This document shows, one piece after another, positions 1 to 8,008 of a stretch of 64,000 nucleotides of DNA. This DNA is from Xanthobacter tagetidis (lineage in GTDB: Bacteria > Pseudomonadota > Alphaproteobacteria > Rhizobiales > Xanthobacteraceae). The notes below the pieces were generated by a model. It made no database searches, had not been told where the DNA came from, and saw nothing but the letters and a program-made list of their open reading frames with translations. Position numbers and translations under genes: made by a program. Numbering within the stretch: position 1 is the stretch's first letter; each line of letters opens with the position of its first letter. The stretch covers positions 62,001 through 126,000 of the forward strand of contig NZ_RCTF01000011.1 of assembly GCF_003667445.1 (NCBI RefSeq), given 5' to 3'.

Positions 1-746
1 TCGATGGCGGCGTTGGCGGCCGAGGCGGCCGACGACAGGCCGCGCGCCTCAATGATGGCGGCGCCGCGCTTGCCGACGGTCGGCAGCAGCACCTCGCGAT
101 ACCAGGTCTCGTCATTGATGAGCGCCGGCAGCGGCTTGCCGTTCACGGTGGCGAAGCGGTAGTCGGCATACATGGTCGGCGAGTGGTTGCCCCACACCGC
201 GACCTTCTCGATGTCCTTGGAGGCGACATTGGCCTTGGCGGCGAACTGCGAGAGCGCGCGGTTGTGGTCCAGCCGCAGCATGGCGGTGATGTTGCGGGCC
301 GGCAGGTCGGGCGCGCTCTTGGCGGTGATGTAGGCGTTGGTGTTGGCCGGGTTGCCGACCACCAGCACCTTCACGTCGCGCTTGGCCACCTCGTTCAGCG
401 CCTTGCCCTGGACCTTGAAGATCTCGGCATTGGCGGAAAGCAGGTCGGCGCGCTCCATGCCCTTCGAGCGCGGGCGGGCGCCCACCAGGATGGCGGCGTC
501 GATGTCCTTGAAGGCCACCTTCGGATCGTCGGTGATCACCACGCCCGCGAAGTTCGGGAACGCGCAGTCCTCGATCTCCATCACGACGCCCTTCACGGCA
601 CCCTGGGCCTGGGGCAGGTCGAGGAGCTGGAGGATGACGGGCTGGTCCTTGCCGAACAGGTCGCCGTTGGCGATGCGGAAAAGGAGGGAATAGCAGATCT
701 GACCGGCGGCGCCCGTGACAGCGACGCGAACGGCGGGTTTGGTCAT
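1..746 (-). CDS. mdh: Malate dehydrogenase (partial, C-terminus off the left edge)
   Basis: NAD-dependent oxidation of malate to oxaloacetate in the TCA cycle, cytoplasmic. The 248 visible residues start with the dinucleotide-binding motif GAAGQI (12-17). Then come the arginine-rich active-site loop [14 protein letters not shown] (about 90-103), NPANTNA (132-138), LDHNRA with the catalytic Asp (about 160) and [11 protein letters not shown] with the catalytic His (about 188). This is the cytosolic-type malate dehydrogenase family of about 325 residues, so roughly 80 residues lie outside the window. The ATG is preceded by an AAGG-containing purine stretch. The next gene on the same strand (TPM protein) is about 210 bases upstream, so it need not be co-transcribed. 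Lactate dehydrogenase is unlikely given the MERADLL loop. Confidence 0.93.
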   Translation of the reverse strand, partial: MTKPAVRVAVTGAAGQICYSLLFRIANGDLFGKDQPVILQLLDLPQAQGAVKGVVMEIEDCAFPNFAGVVITDDPKVAFKDIDAAILVGARPRSKGMERADLLSANAEIFKVQGKALNEVAKRDVKVLVVGNPANTNAYITAKSAPDLPARNITAMLRLDHNRALSQFAAKANVASKDIEKVAVWGNHSPTMYADYRFATVNGKPLPALINDETWYREVLLPTVGKRGAAIIEARGLSSAASAANAAI

Positions 747-875
747 GAGAGGAAAGCCCCTTGCCTAGTCAGAGCCCAGGTCGGCTCGGGCCGGCAATCT
801 ATGCCGCCGTGCAGCAGAATGAAAGCCGGCTCGGGCGCGGGCAAATGTCGGAGCGCGCCTCGGAGTTTGCGCCCT

Positions 876-906
876 GTCATCCCCCGGCTTGTCCGGGGGA
901 TCCACC
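876..906. repeat. Dispersed palindromic repeat, copy 1
   Basis: Nine-base inverted arms (ATCCCCCGG at 879-887 and CCGGGGGAT at 893-901) around a CTTGT loop, flanked by GTC and CCACC. A near-identical element in the opposite orientation lies at 57673-57702, also between genes. Families of this kind, with a GTCATCCC...CTTGTCC...GGATCCA core, are scattered in intergenic regions of many Hyphomicrobiales genomes (from memory). It sits between the TPM-protein gene and mdh, where it could also act as a transcript-stabilising or terminating hairpin. Confidence 0.7.
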
Positions 907-957
907 CTGCGGCCAGGCGGACGAGCCGCGGCACGGCGGCCCCGCCGTCGTCCGTCG

Positions 958-1617
958 TCACATGATGATGACGTGGTTCGCCAGTTCGTTGCGCTCGCCG
1001 GGCTTCGACGGCAGCGGGCCGGCGAGCAGGTCGCCCGCCTTGTGCACGCCGGCGATGAGGCCCTCGGCGAGGCTGCCCTTCTTGGCCTGGTCGGCCACGC
1101 GCTCGCAGATGTCGCGCCAGGCGCCGTGGCCGAGCGGGGTATGCACACCCTCGTCCGCCACGACCTCGATCAGGTGCTCCTGCGATGCGGCGAAGATGAG
1201 GATGCCGCTGCGCCCCTTCGCCTGCGGGATGCCGTGGGCGAGGAACATCTCGACCGCGGCGGAGCGCGCCGCCGCCTTGAGGGCGAGGCGCGGGATCACC
1301 TTCTGGGCGATGCTCGGCAGCATGAGGACGCCGGCGAACACCATGAACATGGCCGCCTGGATGCCCAGAAGCTGCATCGGCCGCATGGGCGTGAGGAGAA
1401 CCAGGATCCACGGCAGCACAAGCGCCGCAAGCGCCGCATACATCACCGAGTAGAACGGGTGCTGGATCAGCGGCTCACGCGCTACCACCACCCGAATCTC
1501 GGCCGACGTCTTCGCCTCGGCCGCGGCGACCGCGGCGGCGATGCGCTGGAGCGCGTCGGCGCCGAGCGGCGACTGCTGCGCGTCCTCGGCGACGGCGGGG
1601 GGGGGAAAGAGCTTCAT
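958..1617 (-). CDS. TPM-domain membrane protein
   Basis: 219 residues. A TPM-type (PF04536-like) fold appears split. A strand with AEIRVVV lies near residues 38-45, then two hydrophobic membrane segments (about 52-95), then the rest of the domain (RSAAVEMFLAHGIPQ, GILIFAASQEHLIEVVADEGVH, about 115-200). TPM domains are linked to membrane-protein quality control in some organisms, but the function of this branch is not established. The ATG at 1617 is followed within four codons by a nine-C run (Pro-Pro-Pro, plus-strand G run at 1597-1605). The neighbours (mdh downstream, a GntR gene divergent) give no strong functional hint. Confidence 0.75.
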   Translation of the reverse strand: MKLFPPPAVAEDAQQSPLGADALQRIAAAVAAAEAKTSAEIRVVVAREPLIQHPFYSVMYAALAALVLPWILVLLTPMRPMQLLGIQAAMFMVFAGVLMLPSIAQKVIPRLALKAAARSAAVEMFLAHGIPQAKGRSGILIFAASQEHLIEVVADEGVHTPLGHGAWRDICERVADQAKKGSLAEGLIAGVHKAGDLLAGPLPSKPGERNELANHVIIM

Positions 1618-1718
1618 CGCAGGTCTCCCGGTGCGTAGGCCTGCTACGCAGGACCGCGCTCTGTTATCATATCCCACGATGGCGACGGCGAAAACTCGCA
1701 CCGTAGCCGCCACCACCT

Positions 1719-1729
1719 CCTTGACAAGG
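1719..1729 (+). promoter_or_regulatory. Candidate autoregulatory operator of the GntR gene
   Basis: CCTTGACAAGG is a perfect 5-1-5 palindrome, 52 bases upstream of the GTG start of the GntR regulator. It contains a TTGACA hexamer (1721-1726) that would make a good -35, although no convincing -10 follows at the usual distance. Short palindromes of this size are typical GntR/FCD operators (family knowledge). Binding by this regulator is inference. Confidence 0.35.
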
Positions 1730-1780
1730 TGTACCTGAATTGAATGGGTTAGGCGAATTGTGCGCTGCCAAGGACGGATT

Positions 1781-2458
1781 GTGATAAAGCCTGTCAAGGT
1801 TCTCGACGCCAAGTTTGCGGAATCCCTGTCGTCGGAGGCTTTTCGGGCGATCGAGGAGCGCATCGTTACCTTGGCCTTCGCGCCGGGAAGCACGTGGTCG
1901 GAGTCCGCCATCGCGGAGGCCGTCGCCATCGGCCGCACGCCGGTGCGGGAAGCGCTCCAGCGGCTGGCGGTGGGCCATGTGGTGAAGATCGTGCGCGGGC
2001 ACGGCATCGTCATTTCGCCCATCGATCTGCAGACCCAGCTCCTGGTCATCGAGACGCGCCGCGAGTTGGAGCGCCTCGTCGCCGTCCGCGCGGCGCGGCG
2101 CGTGCTGGCGTCCGACAAGCGGGAGCTCCGGCAGATCGCCGACGAGCTGGAGGTGATCGGCCGCACCCAGCAGATCAAGGAATTCCTGAGCAAGCAGTTC
2201 GTCTACAAACACCTGCTCGCGGACATCGCCGGCAACCCGTTCGCGGCCGCGGCGCTGGAGCCGCTGCACATCCTCACCCGTCGCTTCTATTTCCGGTACC
2301 ACCCCGACCTTGAGGACCTGCCCGAGGTGACGGCGGTCCATGCCGCGCTGCTGCGCGCGGTGGCGAGCGGCGACGAGGCTGCCACCGTCGGCGCGGTGAA
2401 TAACATGATCGACTATGCGGAGCAGCTGACCCGCCGCATCGTCGAGCGCGAGCGTTGA
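1781..2458 (+). CDS. GntR-family (FCD-type) transcriptional regulator
   Basis: 225 residues from the GTG at 1781, which has AAGGA at 1770-1774 with 6-base spacing. A GTG 21 bases further upstream lacks such a site. The N-terminal winged helix-turn-helix (about 15-80) carries the GntR recognition-helix signature GRTPVREALQRL. The C-terminal part (about 90-220) is all helical and FCD-like (ELERLVAVRAARR, AGNPFAAAALE, HAALLRAVASGDEAA). The usual FCD metal-binding histidines look poorly conserved: the FH pair before AGNP reads YK, and the last His is absent. The ligand may therefore be bound differently. The gene sits 116 bases upstream of, and in line with, the FAD oxidoreductase-TRAP-acyl-CoA cluster, so it probably controls that cluster in response to its substrate or CoA thioester. 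Confidence 0.88.
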   Translation: MIKPVKVLDAKFAESLSSEAFRAIEERIVTLAFAPGSTWSESAIAEAVAIGRTPVREALQRLAVGHVVKIVRGHGIVISPIDLQTQLLVIETRRELERLVAVRAARRVLASDKRELRQIADELEVIGRTQQIKEFLSKQFVYKHLLADIAGNPFAAAALEPLHILTRRFYFRYHPDLEDLPEVTAVHAALLRAVASGDEAATVGAVNNMIDYAEQLTRRIVERER

Positions 2459-2511
2459 GTATCGTTTTTCAGTGATTTGATGGGGTCGTGGCGGCGGGGC
2501 TGAAGCCCTGC

Positions 2512-2561
2512 TTGACGGCGCTCTCTTTTTGGATATTTTTGCGATATATTAGAAAAATATC
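2512..2561 (+). promoter_or_regulatory. Candidate promoter and operator of the carboxylate catabolic cluster
   Basis: A TTGACG (2512-2517) and TATTTT (2534-2539) pair spaced 16 bases is a plausible sigma-70 promoter. It is overlapped by an AT-rich inverted repeat with perfect nine-base arms, GATATTTTT (2532-2540) and AAAAATATC (2553-2561). The AT-richness stands out in this GC-rich sequence. A repressor bound here would cover the -10 and start point. The element ends 13 bases before the GTG of the FAD oxidoreductase. The promoter/operator reading is inference; the inverted repeat is seen directly. Confidence 0.5.
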
Positions 2562-2574
2562 TGGAGCGAGACGC

Positions 2575-3921
2575 GTGGAACAGGGACGGCAGGGCCGGGA
2601 TGACCGGTCCCCCATCGCGCTTGAGTGCGACGTGCTGGTGGTCGGCGGCGGAGCGGCAGGCCTGGCCGCCGCGGTCACGGCGGCGCGCCAGGGGCTGAAG
2701 GTCACCTTGCTGGAGCGCTACGGCTTCTGCGGCGGCGCTGCGGTGGCCGGGCTCTCCGGCACCGTGTGCGGCATGTACGAGGCTTCCGACGACGCGGCAC
2801 GCCCCCCGGTCCAGGCGGTGTTCGGCTTCCTCGACGAGTTCGTCGCCCGCATGGAGGCGCGCGGGGGCCTCACCGGGCCGGTGCGCTACGGCAAGACGTT
2901 CACCCGCGTGCACGACCCGCTCGCTTGGCGCGAAACCGCGGACGACTTGCTGACGGATGCCGGCGTTCAGGTGGTCTACCACACGGTCGTCACCGAGGTG
3001 CTGTGCGACGGCGACCGCCTGCGGGGCGTGCGGGGCTACACCAAGCAGGGACCGCTTACTGCCTCTGCACGACTCGTGGTCGACGCCTCGGGCGATGCCG
3101 ACCTCGCGGTGATGGCCGGCCTGCCCTGCACGGTGGGCGACGAAGGCCGGGTGCAGAACCCCACCATGATCTTCCGCATGATGGGCGCGGACGTCGACCG
3201 GCTGAAGGCGGCCGAAGGGGAGGATTCCATCCTTGGCCCCCACGTCTCCGACCTGATCGCCAAGCTCCACGCGCAGGGGGAATACGTGCTCCCCCGCTCG
3301 AAGATCTTCCTGTTCCCGACGCCGAGGCCCAACGAGATCTTGTGCAACGTCACCCGCGTCATCGGACGCGACGGGCGCGAGCTGAACCCGCTGGTCGCCG
3401 GCGATCTCACCGAGGCGGAAGTCGAGGGCCGCAAGCAGGTCCGCCAGTACGAGCGGTTCCTGAAGAACCACATCGCCGGCTGCGCGGAGGCCTTCGTCAA
3501 CGACACCGGCGTGCAGGTGGGCGTGCGCCAGACCCGGCAGATCGTCGGCACGAGCCGGCTCGCCAATGCGGACGTGCTGGCGGGCCGCAAGTTCGCCGAC
3601 GGCATCGCCCGCTCGCCTTGGCCGATCGAGCTGCATTCGGGTGCCAAGCCCAAGCTCGAATGGCTCATGGAGGACGTCTACGAGGTGCCCTACGGCTGCT
3701 TCGTGCCCGAGCGCGGCGAGGGGCTCCTCGTCACTGGCCGCTGCCTTTCGGCCGAGCACGAGGCGCTCGCCTCGGCCCGCGTCACCGCCCAGTGCTTCTC
3801 CTACGGCCACGCCATCGGCCACGCCGCAGCCATTGCCGTGAAGGAGGGCATGCGCCCCCGCGACATCGACGGCCGCGACCTGCGCCAGGTGCTGAACCGC
3901 GACGGCGCACGGCTCGACTGA
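2575..3921 (+). CDS. FAD-dependent oxidoreductase (FAD_oxidored/PF12831-like)
   Basis: 448 residues starting at a GTG with GGAG at 2563-2566. An N-terminal Rossmann motif CDVLVVGGGAAGLAAA (about 18-33, GGGAAG 24-29) ending in Glu47 binds FAD. The following ERYGFCGGAAVAG segment is typical of the PF12831 family. ASGDADLAVMAGLP (about 180) is a second FAD-contacting block. A C-terminal segment reads YEVPYGCFVPERGEGLLVTGRCLSAEHEALASARVTAQCFSYGHAIGHAAAIA. No signal peptide is seen, so it is probably cytoplasmic. It is the first structural gene of the cluster, 22 bases before a crotonase. By context it may oxidise or reduce an intermediate of the imported acid, perhaps replacing a classical hydroxyacyl-CoA dehydrogenase step. 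The substrate is unknown. Confidence 0.8.
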   Translation: MEQGRQGRDDRSPIALECDVLVVGGGAAGLAAAVTAARQGLKVTLLERYGFCGGAAVAGLSGTVCGMYEASDDAARPPVQAVFGFLDEFVARMEARGGLTGPVRYGKTFTRVHDPLAWRETADDLLTDAGVQVVYHTVVTEVLCDGDRLRGVRGYTKQGPLTASARLVVDASGDADLAVMAGLPCTVGDEGRVQNPTMIFRMMGADVDRLKAAEGEDSILGPHVSDLIAKLHAQGEYVLPRSKIFLFPTPRPNEILCNVTRVIGRDGRELNPLVAGDLTEAEVEGRKQVRQYERFLKNHIAGCAEAFVNDTGVQVGVRQTRQIVGTSRLANADVLAGRKFADGIARSPWPIELHSGAKPKLEWLMEDVYEVPYGCFVPERGEGLLVTGRCLSAEHEALASARVTAQCFSYGHAIGHAAAIAVKEGMRPRDIDGRDLRQVLNRDGARLD

Positions 3922-3943
3922 CCCATTCGAAGAGGAGCAATCA

Positions 3944-4681
3944 ATGATCAAGGAAGATCGCCGCGGGACGGTCTGCATCATCGAGATCGACCGTCCGCGC
4001 CGGCGCAACGCCCTCGACCACGCCACCGTCGCCGCTTTGCGCGCGCGCTTCGCCGCCCTGGACAGCGATCCGGCGGTCGCGGCCATCGTGCTCGGGGGAA
4101 CGGCGCCCGGCTTCTGCGCCGGATCTGACCTCAAGGAGCTCGCCACCCTCGACCGGGACGGCATGGCCGAGCACGAGGCGGAGACCGCGGCCTTCGCACG
4201 CGCCCTCACCTTCCTGTCGAAGCCGGTGGTGGCGGCGGTGTCTGGCTTCGCCCTCGGCGGCGGCTTCATCCTCGCCGCGTCCTGTGACGTGGTGGCCACC
4301 GAGCCGGCGGCCCGCTGGCATCTGCCGGAAGTCACCAACGGCTGGATTCCGCCTTGGGGCCTCACCGTCCTGTCGGCCCGGTGCGGGCCGGTCGCCGCGC
4401 GCCGCCTCACCTGGGGCGCCCGTCCGGTGGATGGTGGCGAAGCGCACCGGCTCGGTGTCGCCGACATCCTCGCCGACAGCGCGCTGGAAGCGGCCGTGGA
4501 AGAGGCACAGGCGCTTGCGCAGCTTCCCGCCGAAGCGGTGGCCTCCACCAAGCGCTTCTTCGCCCGGCAGGTCATGGCCCAGGGCGAGGCAGAGGACATG
4601 GAGGCCAACCGCCTGTTCGTCGAGGACTGCCGCAGCGCCGCAGCCACCGCCACCTTCCAGCGCTTCGGAATGACCGCATGA
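3944..4681 (+). CDS. Enoyl-CoA hydratase/isomerase family protein (crotonase 1)
   Basis: 245 residues, ATG with AGAGGAG upstream. The crotonase oxyanion-hole segments [10 protein letters not shown] (57-66) and SGFALGGGF (100-108) are present, so it should stabilise an enolate of an acyl-CoA. Aligned with classical enoyl-CoA hydratase, the first catalytic glutamate is Ile109, while the second is kept as Glu129 in WHLPEVTNG. It is therefore unlikely to be an ordinary hydratase; isomerase, dehydratase or hydrolase chemistry is possible. It is clearly paralogous to the crotonase at 9319-10095 (shared W-x-LPEV, GW..PWG and ATKRFFAR blocks). Its stop overlaps the CoA-transferase start (ATGA), so translation is probably coupled. 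Confidence 0.87.
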   Translation: MIKEDRRGTVCIIEIDRPRRRNALDHATVAALRARFAALDSDPAVAAIVLGGTAPGFCAGSDLKELATLDRDGMAEHEAETAAFARALTFLSKPVVAAVSGFALGGGFILAASCDVVATEPAARWHLPEVTNGWIPPWGLTVLSARCGPVAARRLTWGARPVDGGEAHRLGVADILADSALEAAVEEAQALAQLPAEAVASTKRFFARQVMAQGEAEDMEANRLFVEDCRSAAATATFQRFGMTA

Positions 4682-6264
4682 ACGTCCCCGTTTCCCCTGC
4701 CCGCAGCAAGATGGTGTCCGCCGAGCAGGCCGCCGGTCTGATCCGCGACGGCGACACGGTGGCCTGCGTCGGCGTGATCGGCTGGATCACCCCGGACGCC
4801 GTTCTCAAGGCGGTGGGCGAGCGCTTCGCCGCCTCCGGCACGCCGCGCGGGCTGACCTTCTATTTTCCCGTCGGCACCGGCGACGCGGTGGACATCCGCG
4901 GCATGGACCATGTGGCCCGCGAAGGGCTCATGAAGCGCATCGTGTCCGGCTCCTATATCAACCCCGTCAATCCCCGGACCGGCGGGCGCCCGGCCCTCAT
5001 GGGGCTGATCCGCGAGAACAAGGTGGAGGCCTATTCCTGGCCCATCGGTGCCACCATGCACTGGCTGCGCGAGGTGGCGCGCCGCTCGCCAGGCTATCTG
5101 ACCAAGATCGGCCTCGGCACCTATGCGGACCCCCGCAACGGCGGCGGCAAGTTCACCGACCGCTGCAAGGACGACCTGATCGAGGTGATGGAGTTCCGCG
5201 GCGAGGAGCACCTGTTCTATCCCTCCTGGCCGCTCGACGTGGGCATCATCCGCGCCTCCTCCGCCGACGAGTTCGGCAACCTCTCGTGGGAGGACGAGCC
5301 GCTGCTCTCGAGCAACCTGCAGATCGCGCTGGCGGTGAAGGCCTCGGGCGGCAAGGTGATCGCCCAGGTGCGGCGGATCGTGCCGCGCCATTCGCGTCCG
5401 GTGTCCGCGGTGCGGGTGCCCGGCGTGCTGGTGGACGCGGTGGTGGTGGACCCGCAGATGGTGATGAGCACCGGGGTCGACTACGACGCAGGCTATCTCG
5501 GCATGGCGAACCATCCGCTCGACCTCGGCCCCCTGCCGATCTCGGCGGACAAGGTCATCGCCCGGCGCGCGGCGCGCGAGGTGCGTCCGGGCGAGGTCTC
5601 GATCTTCGGCTTCGGCGCCTCCTCCGACACGCCGCAGGTGATGGCCGAGGAAGGACTGCTCACCGGCGACAAGCTCTACGACTACAACTTCACCACCGAG
5701 CACGGCCCGTTCGGCGGGTTCGTGATGAGCGGGTGGCAGTTCTCCGCCAACTGGAATCCGGAGGCGCTGCTGGACGGGCCGAGCCAGTTCGACTTCATCG
5801 ACGGCGGCCTGTGCCCGTTCGCGGCGCTGGCCTTCGCCCAGTTCGACGCCGCCGGGTGCGTGAACGTCAGCAAGTTCGGCGCCGCCAATCCCGGCGCCGG
5901 CGGCTTCATCGACATCGCTGCGAACGCGCGCCGCCTGGTCTTCACCGGCACCTTCACCACGGCGGGCCTCGAGTGCGGCTTTCAGGACGGGCGGCTCTCC
6001 ATCCTCAAGGAGGGCAAGGTTGGCAAGTTCGTCCAGGCCGCCGACAGCATCACCTACCGCGTGCGGGACGGGGTGCGCCAGATCGGCCAGGAGGCGCTGA
6101 TCATCACCGAGCGCGCGGTGTTCCGGGTCGAGGCCGACGGGCTCGTCCTCGCGGAGGTGGCGGACGGCATCGACGTAAAGACCCAGATCCTCGACCTCAT
6201 GGCCTACCAGCCCGTGCGGATCGCCGATCCTCTGCCCAAGATGGATCCGGCGCTGTTCAAGTAA
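4678..6264 (+). CDS. Acyl-CoA:acetate/3-ketoacid CoA-transferase (YdiF-like, fused alpha-beta)
   Basis: 528 residues, ATG overlapping the previous stop by four bases. A single chain carries both CoA-transferase family I halves: the N-terminal domain (GDTVACVGVIGWITPDAV, PVGTGDAVDIRGMDHVA) and the C-terminal domain starting near residue 285. The motif TTEHGPFGG places the expected catalytic glutamate at about 341, where a covalent glutamyl-CoA intermediate forms in this family. Length matches propionate CoA-transferase/YdiF enzymes. Expected role: moving CoA from a donor such as acetyl-CoA or succinyl-CoA onto the acid imported by the TRAP system encoded just downstream. Acetyl-CoA hydrolase activity is an alternative. 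The A-rich 65-base gap to dctP has no clear hairpin. Confidence 0.88.
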   Translation: MNVPVSPARSKMVSAEQAAGLIRDGDTVACVGVIGWITPDAVLKAVGERFAASGTPRGLTFYFPVGTGDAVDIRGMDHVAREGLMKRIVSGSYINPVNPRTGGRPALMGLIRENKVEAYSWPIGATMHWLREVARRSPGYLTKIGLGTYADPRNGGGKFTDRCKDDLIEVMEFRGEEHLFYPSWPLDVGIIRASSADEFGNLSWEDEPLLSSNLQIALAVKASGGKVIAQVRRIVPRHSRPVSAVRVPGVLVDAVVVDPQMVMSTGVDYDAGYLGMANHPLDLGPLPISADKVIARRAAREVRPGEVSIFGFGASSDTPQVMAEEGLLTGDKLYDYNFTTEHGPFGGFVMSGWQFSANWNPEALLDGPSQFDFIDGGLCPFAALAFAQFDAAGCVNVSKFGAANPGAGGFIDIAANARRLVFTGTFTTAGLECGFQDGRLSILKEGKVGKFVQAADSITYRVRDGVRQIGQEALIITERAVFRVEADGLVLAEVADGIDVKTQILDLMAYQPVRIADPLPKMDPALFK

Positions 6265-6329
6265 GACCAAGAAGACAAAGACAAAACGAGCACAGTCAGA
6301 CTCGACGACACAAAAATTGGGAGGAGCAG

Positions 6330-7358
6330 ATGGTTACGAGACGCAACATGATCGCGGGCGGAGCTGCACTCGCCGCCTCGGCGACGCTGGCCGCTCCGGC
6401 TATTGCCCAGAAGGCGCACCGCTGGCGCATCCAGACGCTGTGGCAGGCGGGCACGGTGAACCAGCAGGCCTTCGAGCGCTTCTGCGAGAACGTCAAGGCC
6501 ATGACCGACGGGCGGCTGCAGATCACCGCCCTCGCCTCCGGCGCGGCGGTGGGCCAGCAGGAGACGCTCGACGCGGTCTCGCGCGGCCTGCTCGACGGCC
6601 ATCACCCCGCGACCGTCTACTGGACCGGACGGAACCCGGCCTTCGGCGTCATCGGCGACCTCAACGGCGCCTACGACAATCCCTACCAGGCGCAGGACTA
6701 TTTCGAGAACTATGGCGGCCTCGATCTGCTGAAGGAGATCTACAAGCCGTTCAAGATCTACCCCATCGGCGTCGCGTGGTGGGGCATGGAATCGATCCCC
6801 GTGTCGCGCCCGGTGCGCGGCCCCGAGGACCTCAAGGGCCTGAAGATGCGCCTGCCGCAGGGCATGTCGGCGGACATCTTCGCCAAGTTCGGCGTGGTGG
6901 CGGTGAACCTGCCCGGCACCGAGGTGTTCAGCGGCCTCGACCGCGGCGTCATCGAGGCGGCCGACTGGGGCACGCTCGGCATGAACGCCGAGATCGGCCT
7001 CCACGAGAAGGCGAAGTGGGCGCTGTTCCCCGGCTTCCACTCCATGCCGGTGGGCGACGTCTCGGTAAACCAGGACCGCTGGGACGCGCTGACCCCGGAC
7101 CTCAAGGCGATCCTCACGGTGGGCGTGCGCGACTTCTGCCGCGACATGATCCAATCGGTGGCGCGCCAAGATGCGGCCACCGCCGTCGCCCTCGCCGAAA
7201 AGAAGGTGGAGCTCATCGCCTGGACCCCCGAGGGGCGGCGCAAGTTCCGCACCACGGCCGAAGAGGTCTGGCAGCAGTACGCGCAGAAGAACGAGCTCTG
7301 CAAGAAGGCCGTGGACGGCCAGGTGGCCTACCTCAAGAGCCGCGGCCTCATCGGCTGA
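6330..7358 (+). CDS. TRAP transporter substrate-binding protein (DctP family)
   Basis: 342 residues, start ATG behind GGGAGGAG. The N-terminus carries a twin-arginine TRRNMIAGG motif and a signal sequence ending in APAIA-Q (about residue 27), so it is exported, possibly by Tat. The mature part is a DctP-type binding protein. LKGLKMRLPQ contains the arginine that clamps the ligand carboxylate in this family, and the later segment VFSGLDRGVIEAADWGT resembles the 2-oxoacid-binding TakP branch. It should capture a carboxylate in the periplasm and hand it to the DctQM proteins encoded next. The exact ligand cannot be read from sequence; a monocarboxylate is favoured by the TakP-like look (inference). 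Confidence 0.9.
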   Translation: MVTRRNMIAGGAALAASATLAAPAIAQKAHRWRIQTLWQAGTVNQQAFERFCENVKAMTDGRLQITALASGAAVGQQETLDAVSRGLLDGHHPATVYWTGRNPAFGVIGDLNGAYDNPYQAQDYFENYGGLDLLKEIYKPFKIYPIGVAWWGMESIPVSRPVRGPEDLKGLKMRLPQGMSADIFAKFGVVAVNLPGTEVFSGLDRGVIEAADWGTLGMNAEIGLHEKAKWALFPGFHSMPVGDVSVNQDRWDALTPDLKAILTVGVRDFCRDMIQSVARQDAATAVALAEKKVELIAWTPEGRRKFRTTAEEVWQQYAQKNELCKKAVDGQVAYLKSRGLIG

Positions 7359-7405
7359 CGCGCGCGCGCCGGGCGGAGCGGATCGTCCGGCAGACACAAG
7401 CATGA

Positions 7406-7432
7406 GCGCGCGGGGGGCAGCCGCCCGCGCGC
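7406..7432 (+). other. Intercistronic hairpin between dctP and dctQ
   Basis: GCGCGCGGGGGG (7406-7417) pairs with CCGCCCGCGCGC (7421-7432), with one mismatch, across a CAG loop, inside the 95-base dctP-dctQ gap. There is no T-run, so a strong terminator is unlikely. Stable stems just after binding-protein genes commonly protect the upstream message and partly limit read-through, giving excess binding protein over permease. That role is inferred. Confidence 0.5.
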
Positions 7433-7453
7433 CCATCCCCGCAGGAGAGCCCC

Positions 7454-7975
7454 ATGAACCGGTTCGACCGCGCGAGCGCCGCCTTCAGCGACGCGATCGC
7501 CTGGATCTACTTCATCGTGTTCCTGATCACCGCCTACGACGTGGCGGCGCGCTATATCTTCAACTCACCGACGGTCTGGGGCGCTGACCTCGTGATCGCG
7601 CTGGCCGGCATCCACTACATGCTCTCCGGCGCGGGCGCGCTCCAGCGCGGCGACCACGTGCGCATCGACGTGATCTACAACATGCTGCCCGCGCGGATGA
7701 AATTCCTCTCGGACATCTTGTCCGACCTGATCATCATCATGGTCCTCGTCGCGCTCGTCTGGTTCGGCGTCGCCCAGGCCCTGCCTTCGATCCACGATTT
7801 CGAGACCACCGGCACGGCCTGGAACGCGCCGACGCCCATGGTCATGAAGATCGCCATCCCCGTCGGCGCCGCGCTCATGCTGGCGCAGGCGCTGGTGAAC
7901 CTCGCCCGCCGCCTGCGCGGCGAGGTCGGGCCGCCGGCCGAGACCGCCGACGCCACATCCCGTCCGCTCGACTGA
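7454..7975 (+). CDS. TRAP transporter small permease (DctQ family)
   Basis: 173 residues with four predicted membrane segments (about 10-32, 45-65, 87-110, 127-150). Conserved DctQ features include the FNSPTVWGADLV and GDHVRIDVIYNMLP stretches. It is the small integral membrane subunit that pairs with DctM for sodium-driven uptake. ATG with GGAG seven bases before it. It lies between dctP and dctM, all in the same direction. The charged C-terminal tail of about 20 residues should be cytoplasmic. Confidence 0.9.
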   Translation: MNRFDRASAAFSDAIAWIYFIVFLITAYDVAARYIFNSPTVWGADLVIALAGIHYMLSGAGALQRGDHVRIDVIYNMLPARMKFLSDILSDLIIIMVLVALVWFGVAQALPSIHDFETTGTAWNAPTPMVMKIAIPVGAALMLAQALVNLARRLRGEVGPPAETADATSRPLD

Positions 7976-8008
7976 GCGCGCCCGCCCTCCGACCGGCACA
8001 GGTATCCC

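Noticed and set aside
2413..6270. Very long open frame of over 1200 codons on the minus strand
   Set aside because: It runs antisense to the regulator's end, FAD enzyme, crotonase and CoA-transferase, which all have strong family motifs. Its own translation is His/Val/Gly/Ala-rich without motifs, as expected in the mirrored third-position frame of GC-rich genes.
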